Source: Sulfuricurvum sp.
GTDB lineage: Bacteria > Campylobacterota > Campylobacteria > Campylobacterales > Sulfurimonadaceae
DNA length: 64,000 nucleotides
Direction: 5' to 3'
NCBI RefSeq assembly: GCF_028681615.1
Contig: NZ_JAQUHV010000004.1
Span: forward strand, 124,001-188,000
In this document: piece after piece, positions 35,120 through 44,115 of the stretch
How positions within the stretch are numbered: the stretch's first letter is position 1
How the letters are laid out: the number at the start of each line of letters is the position of its first letter
Position numbers and translations under genes: made by a program
The notes under the pieces: generated by a model
Database searches by the model: none
What the model saw: only the letters and a program-made list of their open reading frames with translations
Told to the model about the DNA's origin: nothing

Positions 35120-35296
35120 ATGCAAAAAATTAACTGTCATCAATGTATCTATTATTTTGTCACATGGGAAGCGCACCAGCCACACGGATGCAAAGCGTAT
35201 GGATTCAAAGCGAAGTTCATCCCTTCCCAAGTCGTCCTCAGTTCCAGTGGAAAACCCTGTAGTCTGTTTTCTCCTAAAGCTCCCGTTTCCAAGTAA
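35120..35296 (+). CDS. Small Cys-containing conserved protein (58 residues)
   Basis: A short gene with the product reading MQKINCHQCIYYFVTWEAHQ at its N-terminus. It continues with HGCKAYGFKAK and SSGKPCSLFSPK. Four Cys (CHQC at 6-9, Cys24 and Cys47) could bind a metal. The pattern CxxC-x-WxxxxPxGCxAYGFK-SSGxPC is one that I recall from small conserved proteins in Campylobacterota and related bacteria, but I know of no function. No strong ribosome binding site is seen. The 3' end overlaps the flavin split-barrel gene by 23 bases in convergent orientation. Confidence 0.72.
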   Translation: MQKINCHQCIYYFVTWEAHQPHGCKAYGFKAKFIPSQVVLSSSGKPCSLFSPKAPVSK

Positions 35297-35681
35297 TCTT
35301 TTTTCCGAATCCCAACGTATTATCGGTCATTTTAACCTCATCCAGACGTATCATCCATAATACCGGGTTCATAATCCGTGCATACGGAAATGCTTCAAAA
35401 TAGAGAGTTTTTAATACTTCGGGACATCGTTCCATCTCCCCGACAAACTGTATCCCCTGAATCTTCCCCACGGTTTTAGTCTCCAATGCAACCGTTCCGG
35501 CGACATGAAGGTTTTTCACTACATTGTTCATGTGCTCCGTCGTCTCATCCGAGGCAACAATAAAAGAGACGCTCTCGTGATCGTATGCATAAAACATCGA
35601 ACAGCACCATAAACGCTCTCCAGTCGTTGCAAGTGACAGGAGATGATGCTCACGAATAAAACGTTCAATTTTTTCAATCAT
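35274..35681 (-). CDS. YhbP-like flavin-reductase split-barrel protein
   Basis: A 135-residue protein of the pyridoxamine 5'-phosphate oxidase-like split-barrel fold, most like the YhbP/UPF0306 group. Motifs: LSLATTGERLWCCSMFYAYD, then FIVASDETTEHMNNV and GIQFVGEM. FMN or another flavin is the probable ligand; substrate is unknown. It overlaps the lyase gene by 8 bases and is thus the third gene of the ovoA operon, which raises the possibility of a role in thiol-histidine metabolism. That is inference. Confidence 0.78.
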   Translation of the reverse strand: MIEKIERFIREHHLLSLATTGERLWCCSMFYAYDHESVSFIVASDETTEHMNNVVKNLHVAGTVALETKTVGKIQGIQFVGEMERCPEVLKTLYFEAFPYARIMNPVLWMIRLDEVKMTDNTLGFGKKITWKREL

Positions 35682-36837
35682 TCAGCGCCTTCCCCAACTG
35701 CTCCAGCGCTTGAGTCAAAACCGATGTCGGAACCGCAAAATTGAGCCGCATAAATCCCGATCCCTCTTTACCGAAACTAAGACCGGGGCTTAACCCAAGT
35801 CCTGCTTTCTGGATGAAAAATTCTCGCAATTCCCGATCCCCCAGCCCGAGCGCTCTGCAATCGAGCCATGCCAGATAGGTCCCCTCAGGAGGTGAATAAC
35901 GGATCAAAGGGTGTTTGGCAGCCCATTCTTCGATCAGGAGGGCATTATGGCTCAAATGCCTTATCAGTCTCTGATGCCACGGCGAGCCATCCCGATAAGC
36001 GGCTTCAAACGCCACATGGGACAACACAGCCCCGTCTCCCCAGTGAACCCGATGATATTCCTCTTTATACCGTGTACGCAACTCCTCAGAAGGGATACAC
36101 ACCGTAGAGATCGAGAAACCGGCCATGTTAAACGTTTTCCCCGGCCCCGTCAATGTAACCGTGTTATTTAAAAGCTCTTCTGATAGTGAGGCCATCGGAA
36201 TATGTGAATGGGGTTGAAAGACGATATCCGAGTGAATCTCATCGCTGATGATCACAATAGAGTGTTCCAGACAAAAGGTTCCCAATGCACCGAGTTCGTC
36301 ACGACTCCACACCCGTCCGACCGGATTATGAGGCGAACATAGTAATAAAAGTTTGGTCTTATCCGTAATCTGCGCACGCAAGAGATCGAGGTCAAAGCGG
36401 TAGACGCCCTCTTCATCCTGCCTGAGCGGGTGGATGACGAGACGGCGGTCATTCTCTTTTACCATCGAATAAAACGGGGGATAAACCGGATCCATAACGA
36501 TCACCTCATCTCCCGCCTCACTCAAAGCACGGATCGCACATCCGATCGACGCGACGACAGATGGGGAATAACTGAGCCATTCTCGCTGCATCGTAAATGC
36601 GTGATGAGTGCTGACCCATACCGTCTGCGCTTCATAGGCACTCTCAGGCATGATCTCATATCCGATGATAGGATGCTTCAAACGTTCCTGTACAGCCGCT
36701 ACGACACAGATGGGTGTTGCAATATCCATATCGGCGACCCACATCGGATGAACCTCTTCGGTGCCGAAAAGCTTTTGTCGGAGCGTGTACTTTTCTGCGT
36801 TGCTCAATGTGCGGTCGATAGTATCAAACTCACCCAT
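35674..36837 (-). CDS. PatB/MalY-type PLP C-S lyase, candidate OvoB
   Basis: A 387-residue fold-type I PLP enzyme. The N-terminal WVADMDIATP, CSPHNPVGRVW and SDEIHSDIVF motifs and the PLP Lys234 (in TGPGKTFNMAG) are typical of PatB/MalY cystathionine beta-lyases. Ovothiol synthesis requires a PLP beta-lyase (OvoB) to cleave the sulfoxide made by OvoA. This gene overlaps the ovoA-type gene by 8 bases, so OvoB is a reasonable proposal. General cystathionine or cysteine lyase activity is the alternative. The frame is open further upstream, but the ATG at 36837 fits the family and lies inside the end of ovoA. Confidence 0.85.
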   Translation of the reverse strand: MGEFDTIDRTLSNAEKYTLRQKLFGTEEVHPMWVADMDIATPICVVAAVQERLKHPIIGYEIMPESAYEAQTVWVSTHHAFTMQREWLSYSPSVVASIGCAIRALSEAGDEVIVMDPVYPPFYSMVKENDRRLVIHPLRQDEEGVYRFDLDLLRAQITDKTKLLLLCSPHNPVGRVWSRDELGALGTFCLEHSIVIISDEIHSDIVFQPHSHIPMASLSEELLNNTVTLTGPGKTFNMAGFSISTVCIPSEELRTRYKEEYHRVHWGDGAVLSHVAFEAAYRDGSPWHQRLIRHLSHNALLIEEWAAKHPLIRYSPPEGTYLAWLDCRALGLGDRELREFFIQKAGLGLSPGLSFGKEGSGFMRLNFAVPTSVLTQALEQLGKALND

Positions 36838-38248
36838 ACCGCTGTTTCCACTTTTTAAACATCTGCTCCATTCGGGCATATTTTTGCGCTTCGTTCTGAC
36901 CCTCGCCGATGACATATCGAAATCCCGCATGCTGGATGAAATGACGGCGGAATGCGTAACGTGATTCCATCATGATCTCATTTCCGGTCGAAATCCACGA
37001 TCCCCCTTTGATGAGATTGTGCTTCCCGTCGAACGTCGGCTCAGAAAAGTCATCGTACCACGGATGGGTTGCAAATCCCTCGAAAGCATCCATCTGCGTT
37101 TGCGTCCATTGCCAGACATTTCCCACGACATCATAGAGTTCGCCGTGTGCAAAGGTATCGATAGGGACAGACGAAGCAAAATGGGCAAGATTGATGTTGG
37201 AGCGCGAATCATCAAATATCTCTTGATCCATGCCGCCCGCTTCAGCCATCACTCTCCACTCTGCTTCGGTAGGAAGACGATAGGTTTCTCCATCCTGAGC
37301 ACTTTTCCATCGGCAAAAAGCTTCTGCTTCGAGCGCATTGACCTCAACCGGCCAATTATACGGCATCGGTATCTCCTGCGCCAACGCCCGATAAGTATAC
37401 GTTCCGTCACTCTGAGGGACCCAAAACGGCGGACAAACGGCTTTGCGAATCGAAAGAAACTTCAACCCCTCTTCATCCCACCATCTGGGTACACCGTATC
37501 CGTTGGCTTGGACGAAATCCATAAACTCACCGTTACTGACAAGATATTTTGAGGTTTGAAACTCTTCGACACTCACAACAAGACTGCCGTACTCATTATC
37601 CCAACCGTACAATCCGTTATCGCCGGAACCTTTTCCCATACGGATCTCTTTAGCCTCAAAAGCGACCATTGTGTTCTCGAGCGCATCACCCCGTACGGGA
37701 CAGATAGGAAAACTCTCATCTATCCTCATGTAGTGCAGAGGCATTTGTCGGTGCAGTACACTGGAGGTTTCGATATGAATTCGCTCATGCTCTATCCCCA
37801 TCCAAATCGCCCAAAATGGATCTTCTTTGGTAATAGGGAGATTCATCGACAGTGTTGTAATGATCCCATCCACAATATTTCGGACTTTTTGCCGATACGC
37901 ACGGACTTCATCAATACTCGGCCATCTCAGAGAATCACTGCTGGCATCCCACGTCATCTCATCGACCCCGACAGCAAAAAGCGATTCGAAATGAGGATCG
38001 ATCCGCTCCGTAAGTACCCCTGCTGCAATGAGCTTATTGATATAAAAAATCGCCGTATGCCCAAAATAGAAAATCATAGGATGGCGTGTCGGCTCAGATT
38101 GGCGATAAAAAACCTCATCGGAGATAAATAACTCAAACAGCGATTCAAACAAATCAAAACTCGCTCGGAAATAGAGCCGAAGCTCTTCACGTTTGGCGGT
38201 TATACTGTCCCCTTCCAAGCGTACCGATTTCATTTGTCTGTGTAACAC
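36830..38248 (-). CDS. ovoA: 5-histidylcysteine sulfoxide synthase (OvoA), lacking the methyltransferase domain
   Basis: A non-haem iron enzyme of about 472 residues that couples cysteine to C5 of histidine using oxygen. The N-terminal DinB-like part has the iron ligands His64 (FYFGHTAIF), His154 and His158 (EHERIHIE). RHPMIFYFGHTAIFYINKL and FAVGVDEMTWD are OvoA rather than EgtB hallmarks. The C-terminal sulfatase-modifying-factor-like domain follows (LPTEAEWRVMAEAG, GNVWQWT, KGGSWIS). Full-length OvoA of about 700 residues adds a methyltransferase domain, which is absent here. Start: the frame opens at a TTG (38287), but the GTG at 38248 has AAGGA seven bases upstream; the ATG at 38233 is also possible. 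Confidence 0.87.
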   Translation of the reverse strand: MLHRQMKSVRLEGDSITAKREELRLYFRASFDLFESLFELFISDEVFYRQSEPTRHPMIFYFGHTAIFYINKLIAAGVLTERIDPHFESLFAVGVDEMTWDASSDSLRWPSIDEVRAYRQKVRNIVDGIITTLSMNLPITKEDPFWAIWMGIEHERIHIETSSVLHRQMPLHYMRIDESFPICPVRGDALENTMVAFEAKEIRMGKGSGDNGLYGWDNEYGSLVVSVEEFQTSKYLVSNGEFMDFVQANGYGVPRWWDEEGLKFLSIRKAVCPPFWVPQSDGTYTYRALAQEIPMPYNWPVEVNALEAEAFCRWKSAQDGETYRLPTEAEWRVMAEAGGMDQEIFDDSRSNINLAHFASSVPIDTFAHGELYDVVGNVWQWTQTQMDAFEGFATHPWYDDFSEPTFDGKHNLIKGGSWISTGNEIMMESRYAFRRHFIQHAGFRYVIGEGQNEAQKYARMEQMFKKWKQRYG

Positions 38249-38455
38249 AACGTGATCCTTCAAACCATTTTGAGTTATTTTATCCAATTTATAGCTGGCT
38301 CAAAGCTAAACGGGACAATTTAATCGGTTAGACTGTACATTTTATAAAAAAAAATGATCTAATTTTACAATGTGACTTTTTTATGACTATTCTCCGTTAT
38401 GATACTTTGTCATAAAATTCAATACGAAACCATAAAGGGGTTGAAGAGGCATGTG

Positions 38456-40405
38456 ATGAACAGAATAAAAACTTCATTTATCGAATGTTTTTCTCATAGA
38501 CGAATTCAACACACCCCTTATTATCTCATTTCCCTTCTTATCTTCAATATGCTTTTTATTGTCATATTTACAATCTATCTTTTGTACAACATAGGGTTTG
38601 AACGGGAAAAAAACCGCCTCGTCGAACTTGCAGAAACCCAATCAGCCCTGATTGATATCGTGACTCAACAAGAATTCCTTCTTCATAAAAATATCTCCCT
38701 TATAATGAGCAAACAAATTGCCGAAGATATCATCCTAAAAGTCACCAATGCCCATTACCAATACGGAGGATTTGAAAAAACCGGTGAATTTGCTCTAGGC
38801 AAGCATGAAGACGGTAAAATCCAGTTCCTCATTAAACAGCGCCACTATAATAATAAATCATTGCTCTCTGTCCCTTGGAAATCGGATCTTGCCGAACCGA
38901 TGCGTTTAGCGTTAAACGGAAAGAAAGGGGTTGTCATTGCACACGATTATCGCGGAGTCATTGTACTGGCAGCCTATGAGCCTATCAAAAGGTTAGGATG
39001 GGGAATTGTTGCCAAAATGGATCTGGCAGAAATACGTGCTCCTTATATTCAAGCCGCTCAATATGCTCTTGGATTGACCATTTTCTTAGCCGTCATCGGC
39101 AGTATCTTTTTTTGGTATTTTCTCAAACCGCTAGTACAGGATATCGAAGACTCCCGCCGCTTCAACCGTATGCTGATCAACAATTCATCAACAGGATTGG
39201 TTTTATGCACATTATCTGGGAATGTTATTGATGCCAATAACAGTTTTTTAGAAATCGTTGCTCTTCATAAAGAGGATCTTGAAAACTTAAATTATTTTGA
39301 CCTTGTAGCCGATGAATATAAAGAGTTTGAGACAAACCAATTGCGATTTCTCAAACAAAACGACTCTGTCGGCCCCTATGAAAGTCTCTATATCGATCGA
39401 AACGGCCGATCTGTCACGGTCAAAATCTCCGGCAAATTACTCTACATCCTCAAAATTCCATACGTATGGCTGAGTGTCGATGACATCAAAGAGTTTAAAG
39501 CACGTGAAGCCAAACTTTTGCTTTCAGATACGGTCTTTCATAACACTACCGAAGTTATTTTCATTACCGATGCCAATAAGAATATCGTCAAAGTCAATGA
39601 AGCGTTTACCGAAGTAACAGGATATACACCGGAAGAAGTATTAGGACGAAATCCGAAAATACTTAAATCGGGAAAACATGACAGCCATTTTTATGAAGAG
39701 ATGTTTAAACTCATTAATACGACCGGTAAATGGCATGGAGAAATATGGAATAAACGAAAAAACGGTGAAATTTATCCCTCTTTACAAAGTATCTCCGCTG
39801 TTTACGATAAATCCGGAAAGCTCATTCGATATGTCTCAATCCTCAGCGATATTACACTCCAAAAAGAGTATGAAGAACAACTCTTAAAGCATTCTCATCA
39901 TGATTCACTGACGGGACTGCCGAATCGGCTGTTTTTCAATCAAATCCTTCAACAGACCCTTTCTCGTGCCCAACGTTCTCATAAAGTGTTTGCCCTGTTT
40001 TTCATGGATCTTAATCAGTTTAAAGAGGTAAATGATACGTATGGCCATGATATCGGAGATGAACTTCTCAAAACAGTAGCAATGCATTTAAAGGAAAATA
40101 TACGTGCTGAAGATTTTGCAGCCCGCTTGGGAGGGGATGAGTTTGTTATTATTTTTGAATCTATTCATCAAAGAGATGAAGCCATCGCTGTAGCAAAAAA
40201 TCTGATTGCCAAAGTCAAACAACCACTTCTCATCAATGATACGGAAATTTTACCGTCTATCAGTATTGGAATCGCATTTTATCCCGAACACGGCAATGAG
40301 ACCTCAAAAATGCTCAAAAATGCCGACAAAGCAATGTATTATGCCAAACATCACACGCAAGAGCATTATTGGATCTGTACGGAAAGCTCAGAGGATATTT
40401 CGTAA
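38456..40405 (+). CDS. Membrane PAS-GGDEF diguanylate cyclase
   Basis: The 649-residue product has a membrane helix (about 22-46), a periplasmic Cache-like sensor (about 50-200), a second helix (about 205-225), two PAS domains (about 235-360 and 365-485, the second with DANKNIVKVNEAFTEVTGYT) and a GGDEF domain. GGDEF is intact (RLGGDEFVIIFE). RAED lies five residues before it and matches the RxxD product-inhibition site, so an active, feedback-controlled cyclase is likely. There is no EAL domain. The ATG at 38456 with AGAGG upstream is chosen over the frame start at 38399. A terminator hairpin follows. Confidence 0.9.
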   Translation: MNRIKTSFIECFSHRRIQHTPYYLISLLIFNMLFIVIFTIYLLYNIGFEREKNRLVELAETQSALIDIVTQQEFLLHKNISLIMSKQIAEDIILKVTNAHYQYGGFEKTGEFALGKHEDGKIQFLIKQRHYNNKSLLSVPWKSDLAEPMRLALNGKKGVVIAHDYRGVIVLAAYEPIKRLGWGIVAKMDLAEIRAPYIQAAQYALGLTIFLAVIGSIFFWYFLKPLVQDIEDSRRFNRMLINNSSTGLVLCTLSGNVIDANNSFLEIVALHKEDLENLNYFDLVADEYKEFETNQLRFLKQNDSVGPYESLYIDRNGRSVTVKISGKLLYILKIPYVWLSVDDIKEFKAREAKLLLSDTVFHNTTEVIFITDANKNIVKVNEAFTEVTGYTPEEVLGRNPKILKSGKHDSHFYEEMFKLINTTGKWHGEIWNKRKNGEIYPSLQSISAVYDKSGKLIRYVSILSDITLQKEYEEQLLKHSHHDSLTGLPNRLFFNQILQQTLSRAQRSHKVFALFFMDLNQFKEVNDTYGHDIGDELLKTVAMHLKENIRAEDFAARLGGDEFVIIFESIHQRDEAIAVAKNLIAKVKQPLLINDTEILPSISIGIAFYPEHGNETSKMLKNADKAMYYAKHHTQEHYWICTESSEDIS

Positions 40406-40406
40406 T

Positions 40407-40424
40407 CCTTCGTGTGAAGGTTTT
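40407..40424 (+). terminator. Rho-independent terminator of the PAS-GGDEF gene
   Basis: CCTTC-GTGT-GAAGG followed by TTTT lies 1 base after the stop codon, between two convergent genes. Confidence 0.55.
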
Positions 40425-40448
40425 AAATTTCCTTTGCACTAAAAAAAA

Positions 40449-41558
40449 TCAGCTCAACCGATCCATCGTATGAAGCAGTTCTTCCATTTTGTTATCGACA
40501 CTTCCTACATACGTTGTAAGATCCATCATCTCATCCATGTTTTTGTTGAGGGACTCACTGTTATCGGTGATGGCCTGAATTAAAATGTTGATCGTTGCCG
40601 AGGTTTCAGCCAAACTTTTTTGGGTACGTTCAGCCAGTTTTCGTACTTCATCCGCAACGACGGCAAATCCACGTCCGTGTTCTCCGGCACGTGCCGCTTC
40701 AATCGCGGCGTTAAGGGCAAGGAGATTGGTTTGATCGGCAATATCTCCGATCGTCGTCAAGATTTGTTTTGTCTCTTGAGCATTTCCGGCCAATGATTGA
40801 AGATTTCCGGAGAGTTCATGCTCTTTATTTGCGACTCTTTGGATTCGCTCCACTGTCGTATTGATCATTCCGTTGAGTTCGACAAACTCTTTGGCACGTA
40901 GAGATTCAATGGTATTTTTGAGTTGTTTGGTATTGTTGTTGAGTACCTCTTTGGCTTCGACGTTCTGTTGCTCCATAGATTGCAGCGCCGTCGCCAAATC
41001 ATTGATTTTCTCTAACATTTGAGCCATTTTGCCTTCGACGTTGATTTGAGCCCGTGTTGAGAATTTCCCTTCGCTTAATGATTCCAATACGCTGATGGCC
41101 TGATCGAGATTTTTCTCCGTTGCATCGAGCATCGCGTTCATCGTTTTTTTCAACAAATGGACATGGGGAGTTTTGGAATCACTTGCAACGCGGCACAAAT
41201 AATGGCCTCGGCGAACCTTATCTGCAAGCAGAACCATTTCACCGGCTACTTTGGTATCTTGTTCCAAAACTTTTTCATGCGTTTGAGCCAGATGGTTCAC
41301 TTTTTCTTCTATACTTCCAGGTTCTGCCAGATGCGCTTCCATTTGGTTGCGCTTGAATTGCATTAACTCCTCAAGTTCATTCAATTGTTGTTCCAACACT
41401 GCAGAATTTGACGATGACACCATGCTCAATCCTATCGCCGTTCCCATAAGAATGACGATAACACCGGCACTCATCCATGGAGAAGTGATCATAATTGTCA
41501 ATGCCAAACCTGCAATACCTAAAATCGAAAGAATACTTATTTTTGTACTGTTTTTCAT
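40449..41558 (-). CDS. Methyl-accepting chemotaxis-type protein, CetA-like
   Basis: A 369-residue transducer with two adjacent N-terminal helices (about 7-25 and 28-48) and essentially no periplasmic domain. A helical linker and the MCP signalling hairpin follow, with its tip [40 protein letters not shown]. The absence of an external sensor and the upstream PAS gene match the bipartite CetA/CetB energy-taxis system of Campylobacter jejuni, where CetB senses redox and CetA signals to CheA. The C-terminus stops shortly after the tip, so the returning helix is short. It lies 18 bases after the PAS gene. Confidence 0.85.
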   Translation of the reverse strand: MKNSTKISILSILGIAGLALTIMITSPWMSAGVIVILMGTAIGLSMVSSSNSAVLEQQLNELEELMQFKRNQMEAHLAEPGSIEEKVNHLAQTHEKVLEQDTKVAGEMVLLADKVRRGHYLCRVASDSKTPHVHLLKKTMNAMLDATEKNLDQAISVLESLSEGKFSTRAQINVEGKMAQMLEKINDLATALQSMEQQNVEAKEVLNNNTKQLKNTIESLRAKEFVELNGMINTTVERIQRVANKEHELSGNLQSLAGNAQETKQILTTIGDIADQTNLLALNAAIEAARAGEHGRGFAVVADEVRKLAERTQKSLAETSATINILIQAITDNSESLNKNMDEMMDLTTYVGSVDNKMEELLHTMDRLS

Positions 41559-41576
41559 AGTTCTTTTGCCTTTGGA

Positions 41577-41957
41577 TTAACGCATAGTTTTATAAAGCGC
41601 TTCGGCTTTTTTGATTTCATCGGGTGACGCTTTACGGCGGCATGACATGTATCCGCTGTTCCCGTCACCGCAAGCGATGTTTGGATAAACCGTGGCAAAT
41701 ACCCAATAAAAGCCTCCGTTCTTAGTGGCATTTTTGACATACCCTTTCCACACTTTTCCGCTTTTAACGGTGTCCCATAAATCTTTGAAAGCCGCTTTGG
41801 GCATATCGCTATGACGGACAATGCTGTGAGGTTTTCCCATTAACTCTTCGAGCGTGTATCCCGCAATTTTGCAAAAATCTTCATTGGCAAAAAGAATTAT
41901 CCCTTTCGCATCCGTTTGAGACACCAAAAAATCGGTATCTTGAAGAGTGTGTTCCAT
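41577..41957 (-). CDS. Aer/CetB-like PAS redox sensor
   Basis: A 126-residue single PAS domain close to the FAD-binding PAS of Aer. DFLVSQTDAKGIILFANEDF opens it; IVRHSDMPKAAFKDLW and WKGYVKNATKNGGFYWV are the Aer-type signature. A short Cys-containing tail (ACGDGNSGYMSCRRK) follows. There is no membrane segment, so it must act through the MCP-like neighbour. AAAAAGGA precedes the ATG. A TATAAT lies about 50 bases upstream. Confidence 0.85.
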   Translation of the reverse strand: MEHTLQDTDFLVSQTDAKGIILFANEDFCKIAGYTLEELMGKPHSIVRHSDMPKAAFKDLWDTVKSGKVWKGYVKNATKNGGFYWVFATVYPNIACGDGNSGYMSCRRKASPDEIKKAEALYKTMR

Positions 41958-42006
41958 TCAATTCCTTTTTCCTAATTGAGATTGGTTTAATAACTCAAAT
42001 CGGATA

Positions 42007-42012
42007 ATTATA
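42007..42012 (-). promoter_or_regulatory. -10 box for the CetB/CetA-like pair
   Basis: TATAAT on the minus strand, 49 bases before the PAS gene ATG. No clear -35 box or flagellar-type sigma site is visible. The rest of the gap 41958-42142 holds nothing else I recognise. Confidence 0.45.
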
Positions 42013-42142
42013 TCTGAAAACATCAGGGGAAAATAATGTCATTTTCCTACTCTTTTCAGAGCTTTGTTTGCTGTTGCAATGCAATTTTTATACTTGATTT
42101 ATAAACGAGGGGGAAAACTAGACTTGGTAACTGACAATTCTC

Positions 42143-43408
42143 TTAATTCATAGAGATAAAACGGTTCCGACCCGATTCTTTTGCTTGATACAAAGCAGCA
42201 TCCGCACGTTTTATCAAATCGTTATACTCATCCGTCTCGCCGGGAATACTGCTGCTGATTCCGAAACTCATAGTGATCGGATTTAATTTAACATCTCTAT
42301 ATTCGAATTTATCGATATTTTGTAGATTTTTTTGGATACTTGCACACAGCTCTTCCGCGGCACGGATATCGACTTCATACAACACGATCATAAACTCTTC
42401 ACCGCCGTATCGTGCCAGGAAATCACTTTTTCGCTTTAGCGACTCTTTCAATATCTTTGCAATATCTTTTAGTACCCCATCACCGACGATATGTCCGTAT
42501 TTATCATTGACCTGTTTAAAATGGTCAATATCACACATAATAATCGATACGATACTGTGATTGCGTTTAGCCAGTTCCCATACATCTTGCAAATGGATCG
42601 CAAGACTTCTTCTGTTGGATAAATGGGTTAGCGAATCCGTTAGGGAAAGCTCTTTAAGCTGCAAGTTTGCTTCTTGTAATTCTTGTGTTCTTTCCTCGAC
42701 TTTGATAGCCAATGAATGATTCAAATCATCCAACAAGGTTGCATACCCGTTGATCTTGGCTACCATCGAGATAATGGCATTATGGATTACACCGACTTCA
42801 TCACTCCGGTCCGATTTTTGAAGAGTAAAGTTATTAATCTGCGGGTCATATTGCAATACATGTTCGCTCAGCTTTTTTAAAAACTTAAACTCTCTCTTAA
42901 CAAATAAAATGAAAATCATGAGCATGACAAAACTGATAGCGAAAATTTTCATCGTTATCTCTCTATTTTTTTGCATCATTGCCTGATATTCATGATCGTC
43001 GAAATATAAATTTACGGTGCCGGCATTTTCTCCGGTAACGGGATCCTTGATGACTTGGCTTGCATAACGGATCCCGTCGACTATTTTTTGGGATTCCGGC
43101 AATGGATTTTTCTCATAATGGAATATTCTAAATCCGTTTGAATCTATAAGATCAAAATTGAGCAAATCACGGTTCTGTTTGACAATTTGATTTAAATATT
43201 CCGTATTCGCATCGTTCAATCCCAAAGAGATATTCAACCCTATGACAGGGGAAATCGTATCAATTAATAATTTATTTTTTGACTTTTTAGATTCGAGGAA
43301 TTGCTGAACAATGTTTTCCGAAAATTGGAACCGTTCAAAACCCACCAAAAACACGGCAAACAAAATCGCACCGATAATCATTTTAAATTCAATACTGATA
43401 CCGCGCAT
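42143..43408 (-). CDS. Membrane GGDEF diguanylate cyclase, YfiN-like partner of YfiR
   Basis: A 421-residue protein with two membrane helices (about 8-24 and 150-170) that enclose a periplasmic sensor. A HAMP-like/coiled-coil linker and a C-terminal GGDEF domain with active-site GGEEF (RYGGEEFMIVLYE) follow. SDSLTHLSNRRSL is the typical entry to the domain. The layout is that of YfiN/TpbB-type cyclases, which are held inactive by periplasmic YfiR. It overlaps the YfiR-like gene by one base, so it is its likely target. Confidence 0.87.
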   Translation of the reverse strand: MRGISIEFKMIIGAILFAVFLVGFERFQFSENIVQQFLESKKSKNKLLIDTISPVIGLNISLGLNDANTEYLNQIVKQNRDLLNFDLIDSNGFRIFHYEKNPLPESQKIVDGIRYASQVIKDPVTGENAGTVNLYFDDHEYQAMMQKNREITMKIFAISFVMLMIFILFVKREFKFLKKLSEHVLQYDPQINNFTLQKSDRSDEVGVIHNAIISMVAKINGYATLLDDLNHSLAIKVEERTQELQEANLQLKELSLTDSLTHLSNRRSLAIHLQDVWELAKRNHSIVSIIMCDIDHFKQVNDKYGHIVGDGVLKDIAKILKESLKRKSDFLARYGGEEFMIVLYEVDIRAAEELCASIQKNLQNIDKFEYRDVKLNPITMSFGISSSIPGETDEYNDLIKRADAALYQAKESGRNRFISMN

Positions 43409-43968
43409 TATTTGCCGTCTCCCTGCAAATAAATTTTTGATATTTGTACCAGTGTATTGTCCATCTCTATCCCATTTTGACGCAAAGCACTCATATTCAT
43501 ATAAGGAACTACTTTTCTCCCTAAAAACAATGTGGCATCAACCCCGCTTGCCAAATATTTTGCATCATACGACATGGTAAAAACGCTGTTTTTATTTAAC
43601 ATACGGATAGAACTGTCCATATTTTTTTCATCCGTATTAAATAAAAATGCCAGTTGACTTTTACGGCATGAATCAATATCCGAGTAATCACTTTTGATCA
43701 ATTTAAATTTATAGTTTTTGATCCCGTTAGGATAATTATTTTGAATTTTATCACTTAATGACGATGCCGTCCTCTCATCCAATTTATCATATAAAATACA
43801 AATCTCCATTTTGGATTGAATGGAATTTTTTTGAGAGCTCATTAAAATAAAACGGGGAATAATTTTTGAGAAAATATCCAATGTATCATCATCATACGAT
43901 GATGCGGATAATGCAACGGGATTAAACAAAATAACAAAAATTGATAAAATGAAAATATTATTTACCAA
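43408..43968 (-). CDS. YfiR-like periplasmic regulator (DUF4154)
   Basis: The 186-residue product has a signal peptide (1-22). The remainder fits the YfiR/DUF4154 pattern: a MEICILYD opening strand, CRKSQLAFLFN in the middle and LGRKVVPYMNMSALRQNGIEM near the C-terminus. In Pseudomonas, YfiR binds the periplasmic part of the YfiN cyclase and represses it, linking envelope or redox state to c-di-GMP. Only two or so Cys are present here. The start is a TTG with AGGAAGAA upstream. It is divergent from a TonB-dependent receptor gene. Confidence 0.75.
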   Translation of the reverse strand: MVNNIFILSIFVILFNPVALSASSYDDDTLDIFSKIIPRFILMSSQKNSIQSKMEICILYDKLDERTASSLSDKIQNNYPNGIKNYKFKLIKSDYSDIDSCRKSQLAFLFNTDEKNMDSSIRMLNKNSVFTMSYDAKYLASGVDATLFLGRKVVPYMNMSALRQNGIEMDNTLVQISKIYLQGDGK

Positions 43969-44011
43969 TTCTTCCTGCCCTGTTGATCGTTATTCGTTCC
44001 GAAAAGTAATT

Positions 44012-44024
44012 AAGAAGACTTCTT
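44012..44024. promoter_or_regulatory. 13-base perfect palindrome in a divergent promoter region
   Basis: AAGAAG-A-CTTCTT lies midway between the divergent YfiR-like and TonB-receptor genes and could be a regulator binding site serving both. No family can be assigned. A/T-rich -10-like sequences (TATAGTATAAC, 44059-44070) follow towards the receptor. Confidence 0.3.
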
Positions 44025-44115
44025 TTCGCCCTCTTTAACTGAACTATTATAAAAACTTGTATAGTATAACACGACTATTAGTATAGCAAAATGTGTAAAA
44101 GAAAAGGTGCTTTTT

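Noticed and set aside
34887-35360. 157-codon plus-strand open frame spanning repeat copy C
   Set aside because: It runs through the start of the dUTPase gene, the repeat and the small Cys-protein gene in a different frame, so it is a by-product of open sequence.
37019-38131. Two long plus-strand frames opposite ovoA
   Set aside because: They are antisense to conserved OvoA domains and show no protein family signal.
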